DNA from: Streptomyces sp. NBC_00247
GTDB lineage: Bacteria > Actinomycetota > Actinomycetes > Streptomycetales > Streptomycetaceae
Direction: 5' to 3'
Assembly (NCBI RefSeq): GCF_036188265.1
Contig: NZ_CP108093.1
Span: 124,001 to 188,000, forward strand
DNA length: 64,000 nt
The position numbers and the translations under genes were made by a program. Shown here one piece after another: positions 18,601 through 26,457 of this stretch (within the stretch, counting starts at the first letter, position 1; the number at the start of each line of letters is the position of its first letter). The notes beneath the pieces were generated by a model. That model saw only the letters and a list, made by a program, of their open reading frames with translations, had not been told where the DNA came from and searched no databases.

Positions 18601-20608
18601 ATTCATCGGCCGCATCGACAACCAAATCAAACTCCGCGGCTACCGCATCGAACTCGGCGAAATCGAAAACGCACTCCACACCCACCCCCACATCCACACC
18701 ACCACCGTCACCACCCACGAAGACACCCCCGGCAACAAACGCCTCACCGCATACATCGTCACCACCCCCGGAGCCCCCTCCCCCACCACACAGGAACTGC
18801 GCGCACACCTCCAGCAGCAGCTCCCCGACTACATGATCCCGGCCACCTTCACCACCCTCCCCGAACTCCCCCTCACCCCCAACGGCAAAGTCGACACCAA
18901 AGCCCTCCCCGCACCCGACCACCACCGCCCCGACCTCGACGCCACCTACGTGGCCCCGCGCACCGACACCGAACGCACCCTGGCATCGGTGTGGGGCGAC
19001 ATCCTCGGCATCGAGACCGTAGGCATCCACGACAACTTCTTCGAGCTCGGCGGCGACTCGATCATCAGCATCCAAATGATCGCCAGAGCACAGAAGTTCG
19101 GCCTTCGCCTCACTCCGCGCATGATCTTCAAGCACCAGACCGTCGCGGAGATCGCGGCCCACGCCGGCACGACGGCCGTGGTCGACGCGGAGCAGGGCCG
19201 GGTGGTGGGCGACGTACCCCTGACGCCGATCCAGCACTGGTTCTTCGAGAAGGAGCTACCGGCCTTCGACCACTTCAACCAGGCCGAACTGCTGGCCACC
19301 GACGCCTTGGACCCGGACGTCCTGCGGCATGCGCTGGGCGACCTGATCGAGCACCACGACGCACTGCGGCTTCGGTGCGAGAACGGAGAGGACGGCTGGC
19401 GGCAGTACCTGGACGAGTCGGTGGACGCCGGCATCCTCGACGTCCACGACCTGTCCGACGTCGCCGACGACGCCCTCGCCTCCGTATCGCTGGGTATCGC
19501 GGAAGAGACGCAGCAAGGTCTCGACCTGGCAAAGGGACCGCTCGTGCGGTGCGCCCTTCTGGAGCTGGGGGCGTCACGGGGGCAGCGGTTGCTCGTCGCC
19601 GTGCACCACCTGGCGGTCGACGGGGTCTCCTGGCGAATCCTCCTGGAGGACTTGGGCAGTTGCTACGAGCAGCGCGCCGTCGGTCAGGCACCCAGCCTCC
19701 CCGCGAAGACGACGTCCTTCCGCGCCTGGGCCGAAAAGCTGCGCGGCTTCGCGGAGTCGGACGCGGCGCGCGCCGAGTTCGCGTACTGGGCCGAGGCGAA
19801 GCCCGGCGGGCGGGTTCCCCGTGACCGGCAGGGGCGCAACGACCTCGGCTCGGCGTCCACCGTGGCGGCGACCCTCACCTCCGACGAGACCCGCGCCCTG
19901 CTGCGGGACGTGCCCCGCGCCTTCCGTACGCAGATCAACGACGCGCTGCTCACCGCCCTTGCCCACGCGCTGCGGGACTGGACCGGCGAGGACGAGGCGT
20001 TGATCGGGCTGGAGGGGCACGGCCGCGAGGACCTGTTCCCCGACGTGGACCTGTCGCGCACGGTCGGGTGGTTCACCTCCGTGTTCCCCGTCGCGCTGCG
20101 GCTGGCACCGGGCGCCGGGCCGACCGCCTCGCTCGACTCCGTCAAGGAGCAGCTGGAACGCATCCCGAACAGGGGTGTCGGTTACGGCATTCTGCGTCAC
20201 CTCGGGGCGCCGGACATGGCGTCCGTCCTGGGGCAGCAGCCAGTCCCCGAGATCAACTTCAACTACCTGGGGCAGTTCACCCGGGATCTTCCGGGCATCG
20301 GCCGGTACGCCCCCGCCGACGAGCCCAAGGGCCACTCGATCAGCCCCGAAGGCATGCGGTGGAACGTCATCGACGTGACCGCGGCCGTCGAGGGCGACAC
20401 GTTCGGGCTGTACGTCGGCTACTCCTCGGCGCTGCACGACCGGCGGACCGTCGAGCGGCTGGCCGACGGAGTCATGGGCCACCTGCGCACTCTGATCGCC
20501 GGCAGCGCCGAAGGCGCCGCCGATGCCCGCCGGACCACCCCCGCCGTCCCACTCACCGATGTCGGCGAAACCGACATGGCCGCGATCCTGAAGAGGTTCT
20601 CGATATGA
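12662..20608 (+). CDS. Nonribosomal peptide synthetase 2: C-A-T-C-A-T-E
   Basis: Two-module NRPS of about 2,648 residues. Approximate order: C 33-465 (HHIASDG at 166), A 470-1000, T around LGGHS at 1049, C 1110-1545 (HHIVSDG at 1245), A 1548-2080, T around LGGDS at 2129, epimerization domain 2186-2620 (PLTPIQHWFFE, HHLAVDG at 2315). The LGGDS carrier is typical of modules followed by E. Both A pockets read D-L-T-K-V-G-E-V-A-K, an Asn/Asp-type code, so the protein should add two Asx residues and epimerise the second to D. The two A domains, and parts of the C domains, are near-identical at DNA level, indicating module duplication or gene conversion. I chose the ATG at 12662, with GAGGA 11 bases upstream, because the C domain then starts at the usual place. 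It follows NRPS1 by 70 bp and overlaps NRPS3 by ATGA. Confidence 0.92.
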   Translation: MGENSIEARLLSRMRGRAEADRIVRFDRDTAGPLPLSFAQQRLWFLDRLTPGSADYLVPTALRVRGRLDITALETALTALVARHEVLRTSFPADDDGRPQQVITAPWPVDVAVHDLRSDADAEGRGREVLRAEATRPFDLTTGRPLRANLVHLAEDDHYLLLTVHHIASDGWSSGILARELRELYAAALAGHHASLPELPVQYADFAVWQREQLSGPALERQLGYWSGRLAGLEPLELPTDHPRPAHTNGTGDVVTFAVPGEVVERLREAVGRQGASLFMTLLSLFEIVLARYCRQDDIAVGTPIAGRNRAEIEDVVGFFVNTLVMRTDLSGDPTFAELVERVKDTALGAYDHQDLPFERLVEEIAPERDLSRNPLFQTMFVLQAPESADGEAWELAGTEVEPVEIERGVAKFDLTLTAVETSDGLQAVLEYRTDLFERATIERMAGHLGTLAAAVAATPDAHLSELNMLTARERQEILVDWNGTTGPYPDTATIHQLVEDRVTTSPDAIALTHGTTQWTYAQLNQKANRLAHHLRTTGITPDTLIAVCLDRSPELIATLLGILKAGAAFVPLDPDYPTDRITYMINDANAPLIITTTHHTHRLPTTTPLLLTDTHWPDGPDTNPHPHATPDDLAYIIYTSGSTGRPKGVALEHRGVVNYLHWCDQNYPVTHPHGIGTILYSSITFDLTITALFLPLIQGTQLHIPTPQPDQTAFDAAIELILTNTPISFLKATPSHLEILAAHLTTQNTHHHITTIVAGGENLTPQLVTQLLDHSTTHTTISNEYGATEGSVANVMSLTTTPDPNGHTTTLGQPITNTTTYVLDHHNQPAPIGIPGHALLGGICLARNYHNRPDLTTQRFTPNPLHTPTNPTTTGKHTPDSPRTYHTGDLVTWRPDGTLEFIGRIDNQIKLRGYRIELGEIENALHTHPHIHTTTVTTHEDTPGNKRLTAYIVTTPGTSPQANELCAHLQEQLPDYMIPTTFITLPELPLTPNGKVDTKALPAPDHHRPDLDATYVAPRTTAEHVVTSIWSDILGIDTVGVHDNFFTLGGHSLLATRVTSRLRQQLGIDVPVRALFTSPTPATLAAVLRGPATAAQAPLVPADRADGPLPLSFAQQRLWFLDQLTPGSAEYLVPMGLRVRGELDTNALASAFTGLVARHEILRTRFVTDDSGRPSQIVDAPWSVTPVVHDVRNAAPGLEGRERTAQELMGKEARRPFDLDGGRLLRVDLVRVAQDDQFLLITLHHIVSDGWSSGILARELRELYAAALAERHASLPELPVQYADFAVWQREQLTGAFLDEQLAYWRERLAGVPVLELPTDHGRPAEREGAAGDSVYFTIPPEVAKELRTMAGRQGASLFMTLLSLFEIVLARYCRQDDIAVGTPIAGRNRAETEDLIGFFVNTLVMRTDLSGDPTFAELVERVKDTALGAYDHQDLPFERLVDELAPTRDLSRNPLFQTLFVFQNTPDGDAWGLPGLDVERVGVGGQDAKFDLQLTAAESGDEVQAVLEYRTDLFERATIERMAGHLGTLAAAVAATPDAHLSELNMLTARERQEILVDWNGTTGPYPDTATIHQLVEDRVTTSPDAIALTHGTTQWTYAQLNQKANQLAHHLRTTGITPDTLIAVCLDRSPELIATLLGILKAGAAFVPLDPDYPTDRITYMINDANAPLIITTTHHTHRLPTTTPLLLTDTHWPDGPDTNPHPHATPDDLAYIIYTSGSTGRPKGVALEHRGVVNYLHWCDQNYPVTHPHGIGTILYSSITFDLTITALFLPLIQGTQLHIPTPQPDQTAFDAAIELILTNTPISFLKATPSHLEILAAHLTTQNTHHHITTIVAGGENLTPQLVTQLLDHSTTHTTISNEYGATEGSVANVMSLTTTPDPNGHTTTLGQPITNTTTYVLDHHNQPAPIGIPGHALLGGICLARNYHNRPDLTTQRFTPNPLHTPTNPTTTGKHTPDSPRTYHTGDLVTWRPDGTLEFIGRIDNQIKLRGYRIELGEIENALHTHPHIHTTTVTTHEDTPGNKRLTAYIVTTPGAPSPTTQELRAHLQQQLPDYMIPATFTTLPELPLTPNGKVDTKALPAPDHHRPDLDATYVAPRTDTERTLASVWGDILGIETVGIHDNFFELGGDSIISIQMIARAQKFGLRLTPRMIFKHQTVAEIAAHAGTTAVVDAEQGRVVGDVPLTPIQHWFFEKELPAFDHFNQAELLATDALDPDVLRHALGDLIEHHDALRLRCENGEDGWRQYLDESVDAGILDVHDLSDVADDALASVSLGIAEETQQGLDLAKGPLVRCALLELGASRGQRLLVAVHHLAVDGVSWRILLEDLGSCYEQRAVGQAPSLPAKTTSFRAWAEKLRGFAESDAARAEFAYWAEAKPGGRVPRDRQGRNDLGSASTVAATLTSDETRALLRDVPRAFRTQINDALLTALAHALRDWTGEDEALIGLEGHGREDLFPDVDLSRTVGWFTSVFPVALRLAPGAGPTASLDSVKEQLERIPNRGVGYGILRHLGAPDMASVLGQQPVPEINFNYLGQFTRDLPGIGRYAPADEPKGHSISPEGMRWNVIDVTAAVEGDTFGLYVGYSSALHDRRTVERLADGVMGHLRTLIAGSAEGAADARRTTPAVPLTDVGETDMAAILKRFSI
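13940..15724 (+). repeat. Near-identical adenylation-domain cassette, copy 1
   Basis: First of three copies of a C-rich A-domain block. Similarity to copy 2 starts in the end of the upstream C domain and runs to the A10 region and start of the T domain. Within the core (about 14060-15530) I noticed only a handful of substitutions between copies. Wobble positions are overwhelmingly C, and the encoded protein is unusually rich in Thr, His and Pro. Confidence 0.85.
17177..18964 (+). repeat. Near-identical adenylation-domain cassette, copy 2
   Basis: Second copy, offset about 3.24 kb from copy 1, inside the same gene. Differences noticed include an Arg-to-Gln change (AACCGACTC in copy 1, AACCAACTC here) and a C/A change in the run before CCAACCCGACC. 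Divergence appears abruptly after the codons for AYIVTTPG and vanishes again at LPDYMIP. Confidence 0.85.
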
Positions 20609-23600
20609 GCACGCACAACGTGGAAGACGTCTACGGGCTCTCGCCCCTCCAGTTCGGGATGCTGTACCACTCGCTGGAGGACACGTCCGACACCCGCCCC
20701 TACATGGTGCAGATGACGGAAGAGGTCGAAGGCCCCTTCGACGAGGTGCTGTTCGGTCAGGCCTGGCAGCAACTCGTCGACCGGCACACGATTCTGCGCA
20801 GCGCCTTCGTCTGGGAGGGTGTGTCGGAGCCGGTGCAGGTGGTGCAGCGGCAGGCTCCCGTACCGTTCGCCGTACGGGACTTGCGCGGCCTGCCCGACCA
20901 GGACCAGCGGTTGGACGCCTTCCTGGCGGAGGACTGGGAGCGCGGGTTCGACCTGTCCAGGGCCCCGCTGGTGCGGGTGACCGTGCTGCGCGCCGCGGAG
21001 GAACGGCGTTTCGTCGTCTGGTCGTTCCATCACATCCTGATGGACGGCTGGAGCGTGCAGATCCTCCAGAAGGAGCTGTTCGCCCTCTACCGCGGTCTGC
21101 TCGACGGTGCCCCCGCAGTGCTGCCGCCCACCGTTCCGTACCGCCGCTACATCGAGTGGCTCAACGCCCAACAGGGTGATTCGTCATCGGAGTTCTGGAC
21201 GGAGTATCTGGCGGGCATCACCGAGCCCACCGACCTGCACGTGGACCGGGACACCGGGGACGCGGGTGTGGGTGAGTTCGAGGTGCACGCCTCCGCCGAC
21301 CTGTTCTCCCGGGCCCGCGACTACGCCAGGTCCCAGCGGATCACCATGAACACTCTGGTGCAGGGGCTGTGGTCGATCCTGCTGTCCCGCTACAGCCGCC
21401 GCGACGAGGTGCTGTTCGGATCGACCATCTCGGGGCGCTCGATCGCGTTGCCGGGCGTGGACTCGATGATGGGGTTGTTCATCAACACGCTCCCGGTGCG
21501 CGGCCGGCTCTCGGGTGAGCTGGAGGTCGCGGGCTGGCTGCGGGACCTCCAGGACGAGCAGTTGGAGATGCGGCAGTGGGAGTACTGCCACCTCGTCGAC
21601 GTACAGAAGAACAGCTCCATCGCACGCGGGGAGCCACTGTTCCGGTCCATCCTGGTCTTCGAGAACTACCCGGTGGTGCAGAAGGCCTCCGACTTCCCCG
21701 AGGGACTGACCCGGCGCCTGGTCAACTGCGTGGAACGCACCGGCTATCCGCTCACCCTGGTCGCATCGGCGGGGCACACCCTGGAATTCCGGTTCGTGTA
21801 CGACAGGAGCCGGTTCGGCGCGGCGACGGTCGAACGGATGGCCGGCCATCTGCACACCCTGCTGGAGTCCGTCGTAGCGGCTCCCGGAGCCCGCATCGCG
21901 GAGCTGAACATGCTGACCGCGCGGGAGCGTCAGGAGATCCTGGTCGACTGGAACGGGACCACCGGCCCCTACCCCGACACCGCCACCATCCACCAACTCG
22001 TCGAAGACCGCGTCACCACCAGCCCCGACGCCATCGCCCTCACCCACGGCACCACGCAATGGACCTACGCCCAGCTCAACCAGAAAGCCAACCGACTCGC
22101 CCACCACCTGCGCACCACCGGCATCACCCCCGACACCCTCATCGCCGTCTGCCTCGACCGCTCCCCCGAACTCATCGCCACCCTCCTCGGCATCCTCAAA
22201 GCCGGCGCCGCCTTCGTCCCCCTCGACCCCGACTACCCCACCGACCGCATCACCTACATGATCAACGACGCCAACGCCCCCCTCATCATCACCACCACCC
22301 ACCACACCCACCGACTCCCCACCACCACACCCCTCCTCCTCACCGACACCCACTGGCCCGACGGACCCGACACCAACCCCCACCCACACGCCACCCCCGA
22401 CGACCTCGCCTACATCATCTACACCTCAGGCTCCACCGGCCGCCCCAAAGGCGTCGCCCTCGAACACCGCGGCGTCGTCAACTACCTCCACTGGTGCGAC
22501 CAGAACTACCCCGTCACCCACCCCCACGGAATCGGCACCATCCTCTACTCCTCCATCACCTTCGACCTCACCATCACCGCCCTCTTCCTCCCCCTCATCC
22601 AAGGCACCCAACTCCACATCCCCACACCCCAACCCGACCAGACCGCCTTCGACGCCGCCATCGAACTCATCCTCACCAACACCCCCATCAGCTTCCTCAA
22701 AGCCACCCCCTCCCACCTCGAAATCCTCGCCGCCCACCTCACCACCCAAAACACCCACCACCACATCACCACCATCGTCGCCGGCGGCGAAAACCTCACC
22801 CCCCAACTCGTCACCCAACTCCTCGACCACAGCACCACCCACACCACCATCAGCAACGAATACGGCGCCACCGAAGGCTCCGTCGCCAACGTCATGAGCC
22901 TCACCACCACCCCCGACCCCAACGGACACACCACCACCCTCGGCCAACCCATCACCAACACCACCACCTACGTCCTCGACCACCACAACCAACCCGCCCC
23001 CATCGGCATCCCCGGACACGCCCTCCTCGGCGGCATCTGCCTCGCCCGCAACTACCACAACCGACCCGACCTCACCACCCAACGCTTCACCCCCAACCCC
23101 CTCCACACCCCCACCAACCCCACCACCACCGGAAAACACACCCCGGACAGCCCCCGCACCTACCACACCGGCGACCTCGTCACCTGGCGCCCCGACGGCA
23201 CCCTCGAATTCATCGGCCGCATCGACAACCAAATCAAACTCCGCGGCTACCGCATCGAACTCGGCGAAATCGAAAACGCACTCCACACCCACCCCCACAT
23301 CCACACCACCACCGTCACCACCCACGAAGACACCCCCGGCAACAAACGCCTCACCGCATACATCGTCACCAACACACCCATCGACAACGACGCCCTGCGC
23401 ACCCACCTCCGACAGCAACTCCCCGACTACATGATCCCGACCACCTTCATCACCCTCCCCGAACTCCCCCTCACCCCCAACGGCAAAGTCGACACCAAAG
23501 CCCTCCCCGCACCCGACCACCACCGCCCCGACCTCGCCAACGCCTACACCGCCCCCCGCACCGACACCGAACGCACCCTGGCGGCGATCTGGGCGGACGT

Positions 23601-24636
23601 GCTCGGCGTCCACACCATCGGCGTGCACGACAACTTCTTCACGCTCGGAGGCCAGTCGATCAGCGCGGTGAGAGTGGCCTCGCGGGTCCGGGAGGCCGGA
23701 CTGCACATCGCGCTGCAACAGATCACGCGGCATCCGACGGTCGCCGGTCTGGCAGCCGTGCTGGACGCCCCAAAGACCATGCCGGAGTCGGGGCCGGCGT
23801 CCGGCGGGCTGGTCGTCCCGCTGTCGCGCACGGTCGACCCCGCTCTCCCCGTGCTGTTCTGCGTGCACCCCGGCGGCGGGAGCACACATCCGTACCGGGC
23901 ACTCGCTCACCGTCTGGCCGGGGTGTTCACCGTCTACGGTGTCCAGGCGCCGGGGCTGAACGCGGGCGAATCGCCGCTCGTCGGCTTCGAGGCCGTCGCC
24001 GACCGCTATTGGCGGGAGATCCGCGAGGTGCAGCCGGAGGGACCCTGCACGATCCTCGGGTGGTCGACCGGCGCGGTGATCGCGCACGCGATGGGGGAAC
24101 GCGACCCGCGGGCGGTGGCCCGCCTGCTCCTCCTGGAGCCGGCGGTGACCGGGGACGACCAGCGGGACCGGTTCCAGCGGCACGCGGAGGTGTACCGCAG
24201 GGTGAACGCGCTGTGGCAGCACGGCCAGGACCGGACCGGGTCCCGGCGTGACGCCGTGGAGCGGGAGATGAAGCGGCTGGCCCCGGAGATGAACATCGAG
24301 GAGTCCGCGATCACGCTCGACCAGTGGTTGCCCTACGCGGTACTGGAGGCCGAGGTGCGCTCGCTCGCCGCCTACCGGCCCGGGGGCTCGGTCGCCCCGG
24401 CGACCCTGTTCGTCAGCGACACCGTGCGCGACGGCAGCGGGGACGAGGTACCGCAGGCGCGGTACGTCGCGCACTGGAGCGAGCTCTACCCGATGGGCCT
24501 GGACATCCGTGCGATGCCGGGGCGCCACATGGAGATGGTCAAGGGCGACGAGCAGCTGTCCGTGCTGCTCGCTGCGGTACGGGAGAGCGTGACGGGCAGC
24601 ACCGACCGTGCGGCGGAGGCCCTGTTGCCGGCCTGA
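20605..24636 (+). CDS. Nonribosomal peptide synthetase 3: C-A-T-TE (terminal module)
   Basis: Terminating NRPS of 1,343 residues. Approximate order: DCL-type C domain 10-430 (opening YGLSPLQFGMLYH, HHILMDG at 142), A 436-965, T around LGGQS at 1014, thioesterase 1076-1335. The DCL start fits the epimerization domain that ends NRPS2. The A pocket reads D-L-T-K-V-G-E-V-A-K, Asn/Asp-type, and its DNA is the third copy of the cassette found twice in NRPS2. The thioesterase shows an early LFCVHPGGG motif and the nucleophile elbow GWSTG (Ser near 1154), with a candidate histidine in GRHMEMVKGDEQ. It should release the chain by hydrolysis or cyclisation. The ATG overlaps the NRPS2 stop (ATGA), implying translational coupling. 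This is the only TE in the locus. A terminator follows at 24655-24688. Confidence 0.93.
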   Translation: MSTHNVEDVYGLSPLQFGMLYHSLEDTSDTRPYMVQMTEEVEGPFDEVLFGQAWQQLVDRHTILRSAFVWEGVSEPVQVVQRQAPVPFAVRDLRGLPDQDQRLDAFLAEDWERGFDLSRAPLVRVTVLRAAEERRFVVWSFHHILMDGWSVQILQKELFALYRGLLDGAPAVLPPTVPYRRYIEWLNAQQGDSSSEFWTEYLAGITEPTDLHVDRDTGDAGVGEFEVHASADLFSRARDYARSQRITMNTLVQGLWSILLSRYSRRDEVLFGSTISGRSIALPGVDSMMGLFINTLPVRGRLSGELEVAGWLRDLQDEQLEMRQWEYCHLVDVQKNSSIARGEPLFRSILVFENYPVVQKASDFPEGLTRRLVNCVERTGYPLTLVASAGHTLEFRFVYDRSRFGAATVERMAGHLHTLLESVVAAPGARIAELNMLTARERQEILVDWNGTTGPYPDTATIHQLVEDRVTTSPDAIALTHGTTQWTYAQLNQKANRLAHHLRTTGITPDTLIAVCLDRSPELIATLLGILKAGAAFVPLDPDYPTDRITYMINDANAPLIITTTHHTHRLPTTTPLLLTDTHWPDGPDTNPHPHATPDDLAYIIYTSGSTGRPKGVALEHRGVVNYLHWCDQNYPVTHPHGIGTILYSSITFDLTITALFLPLIQGTQLHIPTPQPDQTAFDAAIELILTNTPISFLKATPSHLEILAAHLTTQNTHHHITTIVAGGENLTPQLVTQLLDHSTTHTTISNEYGATEGSVANVMSLTTTPDPNGHTTTLGQPITNTTTYVLDHHNQPAPIGIPGHALLGGICLARNYHNRPDLTTQRFTPNPLHTPTNPTTTGKHTPDSPRTYHTGDLVTWRPDGTLEFIGRIDNQIKLRGYRIELGEIENALHTHPHIHTTTVTTHEDTPGNKRLTAYIVTNTPIDNDALRTHLRQQLPDYMIPTTFITLPELPLTPNGKVDTKALPAPDHHRPDLANAYTAPRTDTERTLAAIWADVLGVHTIGVHDNFFTLGGQSISAVRVASRVREAGLHIALQQITRHPTVAGLAAVLDAPKTMPESGPASGGLVVPLSRTVDPALPVLFCVHPGGGSTHPYRALAHRLAGVFTVYGVQAPGLNAGESPLVGFEAVADRYWREIREVQPEGPCTILGWSTGAVIAHAMGERDPRAVARLLLLEPAVTGDDQRDRFQRHAEVYRRVNALWQHGQDRTGSRRDAVEREMKRLAPEMNIEESAITLDQWLPYAVLEAEVRSLAAYRPGGSVAPATLFVSDTVRDGSGDEVPQARYVAHWSELYPMGLDIRAMPGRHMEMVKGDEQLSVLLAAVRESVTGSTDRAAEALLPA
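21904..23537 (+). repeat. Near-identical adenylation-domain cassette, copy 3
   Basis: Third copy, offset about 7.84 kb from copy 1 and in a different gene. Here similarity starts sharply at the start of the A domain (CTGAACATGCTGACCGC) rather than in the C domain, which is of another type. It ends near the A10/T junction. It shares with copy 2 the ACACCCC variant that differs from copy 1. Confidence 0.85.
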
Positions 24637-24654
24637 CGGATGCCGTGCGCCGCC

Positions 24655-24688
24655 GAAGCCGCCCTCCGCTCCCGCGGAGGGCGGCTTC
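24655..24688 (+). terminator. Intrinsic terminator after NRPS3
   Basis: Perfect 15-bp stem, GAAGCCGCCCTCCGC and its complement, with a 4-nt loop, 18 bp after the NRPS3 stop. The remaining 230 bp to the next gene hold nothing I can identify. Confidence 0.8.
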
Positions 24689-24919
24689 CGTCGATCGGGG
24701 CCGGCAGGGCCGCCGCCCGCGCGGCACGGTGCGGCCGGCCGGGGGCCGACGCGAGGGCGCGCGGCCGGGGGGCGTCGTCACGTTCCCCCTCATGCTCGCC
24801 CTCGTAGCCGGGAAGTCCGCGGTGCAGGGCGTCCCACCGCCGAACCGCCGTGACGCGCACCGTACTTGTCCTCGGCCTGAGCGGAGTTTCCGACGGAGCA
24901 CCAGGGGCAGTCGACCGGC

Positions 24920-25171
24920 ATGGACGGAATCGAAGAAGTTGTGGAGACCCGGGGCAACCTTCACCACGTGGTGCTGGCGGCGGACACCAACGGTGACGGC
25001 AAGCCCGACGTATGGATGACGGACACCACGGGAGACGGCACGGCGGATCTGTACCAGTTCGACACCACGGGTGACGGCGAGGTCGACGTCACCATGGTCG
25101 AGCGCGCGGAGACGGCCGGCGCGGACCGTGTCGTGGTCGAGGGCGACGGCGGTCACCCCGTGGACGACTGA
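24920..25171 (+). CDS. Small acidic protein with three Ca-binding-like DxxGDG repeats
   Basis: Protein of 83 residues, strongly acidic, with no signal peptide or transmembrane segment. Three tandem repeats of about 14 residues each carry a D-T-N/T-G-D-G-x-x-D loop (DTNGDGKPD, DTTGDGTAD, DTTGDGEVD), with D-V-W or D-L-Y after the loop. Such loops resemble the calcium-binding motifs of EF-hands, dockerins and thrombospondin type 3 repeats, so calcium binding is plausible but inferred. An AGGGGCAG lies upstream of the ATG with loose spacing. It stands alone between the NRPS3 terminator and the bidirectional hairpin at 25321-25373. Its relation to peptide biosynthesis is unknown; it could simply be a resident gene. 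Confidence 0.6.
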   Translation: MDGIEEVVETRGNLHHVVLAADTNGDGKPDVWMTDTTGDGTADLYQFDTTGDGEVDVTMVERAETAGADRVVVEGDGGHPVDD

Positions 25172-25320
25172 GCGCGCGTTCGCACTCCACGTACCCCCGT
25201 ACGGGCACAGGCGCGTGCGTACCCGTCGGCGCTCATCGGCCGACCGCCGACGGCACCTCCCGCGGGCGGGGGGACGGGCGTCCGTACGCTGCACGCGGGC
25301 GGTGCCGTCCACGCCGAAAC

Positions 25321-25373
25321 GCCCCGGTCCGGGGTTCCCTCCGAATCCTTCGGAGGGAACCCCGGACCGGGGC
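25321..25373. terminator. Bidirectional terminator with a perfect 25-bp stem
   Basis: Arms 25321-25345 and 25349-25373 are perfect complements with a 3-nt loop. It sits between convergent genes, the small acidic protein (rightward) and sbnB (leftward), and should stop transcription from both sides. Confidence 0.85.
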
Positions 25374-25398
25374 GAGCCGTCACCGCGCGAAGTTCAGG

Positions 25399-26406
25399 TC
25401 ACCAGCGGGTCAACTCGGTGAAGAAGTGCGGCACTTCGGTGGCCCGTCCACTCTCCAGGGCGGTCCGGTAGATGTGGTTGCCGACCGCCAGGTCCAGGAC
25501 GCCGAGGCCGAACGGGGAGAAGACGGTGGGGCGGTCACGGTCGAGGGTGACCTTGCCACGCAGGACGTCGGCGAGCGTGCCGTCGATGAAGTCGCGGGTG
25601 CCGTACTCCGTCTCGGTGAGGTGGGGTGAGGTCTGTGCGGTCAGACAGTGGTCCACGTCGTCGACGACGTTGTGGCACTTGATCATGACCGTGGGGTGGA
25701 TGTCGCGCAGGGACAGGTTCAGGATGAGCTGGTCCGGAAGCAGGGTCTGGCCGTCCGCCAGCCAGGGCGCCGGCGCGGTGGTGGCGAGGACCACCAGGTC
25801 CGCGGTGGCCAGGGCGGCGTCGATCTGGGTGACGGCTCTGGCCTGCCAGCCGTGGGTGCCCGACACGTGGTCGGCGAACTTCTCGGCATACGCGTCCACG
25901 TGGTCGTGGACGAGGCACTCGCGGACGTTGAGCCCGCGGGCGGCGAGGAAGTCGGAGACCGTGCGGCCGATGATTCCGGCGCCGACGAAGAGCACCGTGC
26001 GCGGCGCGTCGTCGGGGGCCAGGGTCTCCACGGCGAGGGCCGCGGAGGCCGCCGTACGGGCGGCGCTGATGCGGGAGGCCTCCAGGCAGGCGAACGGGTA
26101 CCCGGTCTCCGCGTCGTTGAGCAGCAGGACGGCGGAGGCACGGGGCAGGTTCCGCCGCACGTTCTCCGGGTAGCTGGCGATCCACTTCAGGCCGGAGACC
26201 GGTGCCTCGCCACCGAGGTGGGCGGGGAGGGCGATGATGCGGGCGCCGGGGTTGTCGGGGAAGCGCAGGAAGTAGCTGTTGGGGTTCACGGTCGCGCCGC
26301 GACTGTGCTGGAGGTACGTGTCTCGCACGATGTCCAGGATCTCGGACGGCGCGGAGGTGATGACGTCCTCGGCGACGACGCCGTCGATCACGTGAAAAGT
26401 CGACAT
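25399..26406 (-). CDS. sbnB: SbnB-like 2,3-diaminopropionate biosynthesis dehydrogenase
   Basis: Member of the ornithine cyclodeaminase/mu-crystallin family, 335 residues. In staphyloferrin B biosynthesis, SbnB uses NAD to oxidise N-(1-amino-1-carboxy-2-ethyl)glutamate, releasing L-2,3-diaminopropionate and 2-oxoglutarate. Visible features are the substrate region near SGLKWIASYPENV with the family lysine, the Rossmann motif VLFVGAGIIGRTVSDFLA near residue 140, and LVVLATTAPAPWL. The gene is last in the leftward six-gene operon, 51 bp after sbnA, with AAAGGGAC before its ATG. Together with SbnA it should supply Dap for the peptide. A plain ornithine cyclodeaminase function is the alternative, but adjacency to sbnA argues strongly for Dap synthesis. 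Confidence 0.88.
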   Translation of the reverse strand: MSTFHVIDGVVAEDVITSAPSEILDIVRDTYLQHSRGATVNPNSYFLRFPDNPGARIIALPAHLGGEAPVSGLKWIASYPENVRRNLPRASAVLLLNDAETGYPFACLEASRISAARTAASAALAVETLAPDDAPRTVLFVGAGIIGRTVSDFLAARGLNVRECLVHDHVDAYAEKFADHVSGTHGWQARAVTQIDAALATADLVVLATTAPAPWLADGQTLLPDQLILNLSLRDIHPTVMIKCHNVVDDVDHCLTAQTSPHLTETEYGTRDFIDGTLADVLRGKVTLDRDRPTVFSPFGLGVLDLAVGNHIYRTALESGRATEVPHFFTELTRW

Positions 26407-26457
26407 CGGTAGGTCCCTTTCGCGGGTTGCGGAGGAGGTGCGGGCACGGAGCGGTGG

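Noticed and set aside
14060..23537. Repeated blocks as insertion sequences or a CRISPR-like array
   Set aside because: No transposase, terminal inverted repeats or short spacers; the repeats are in-frame A domains.
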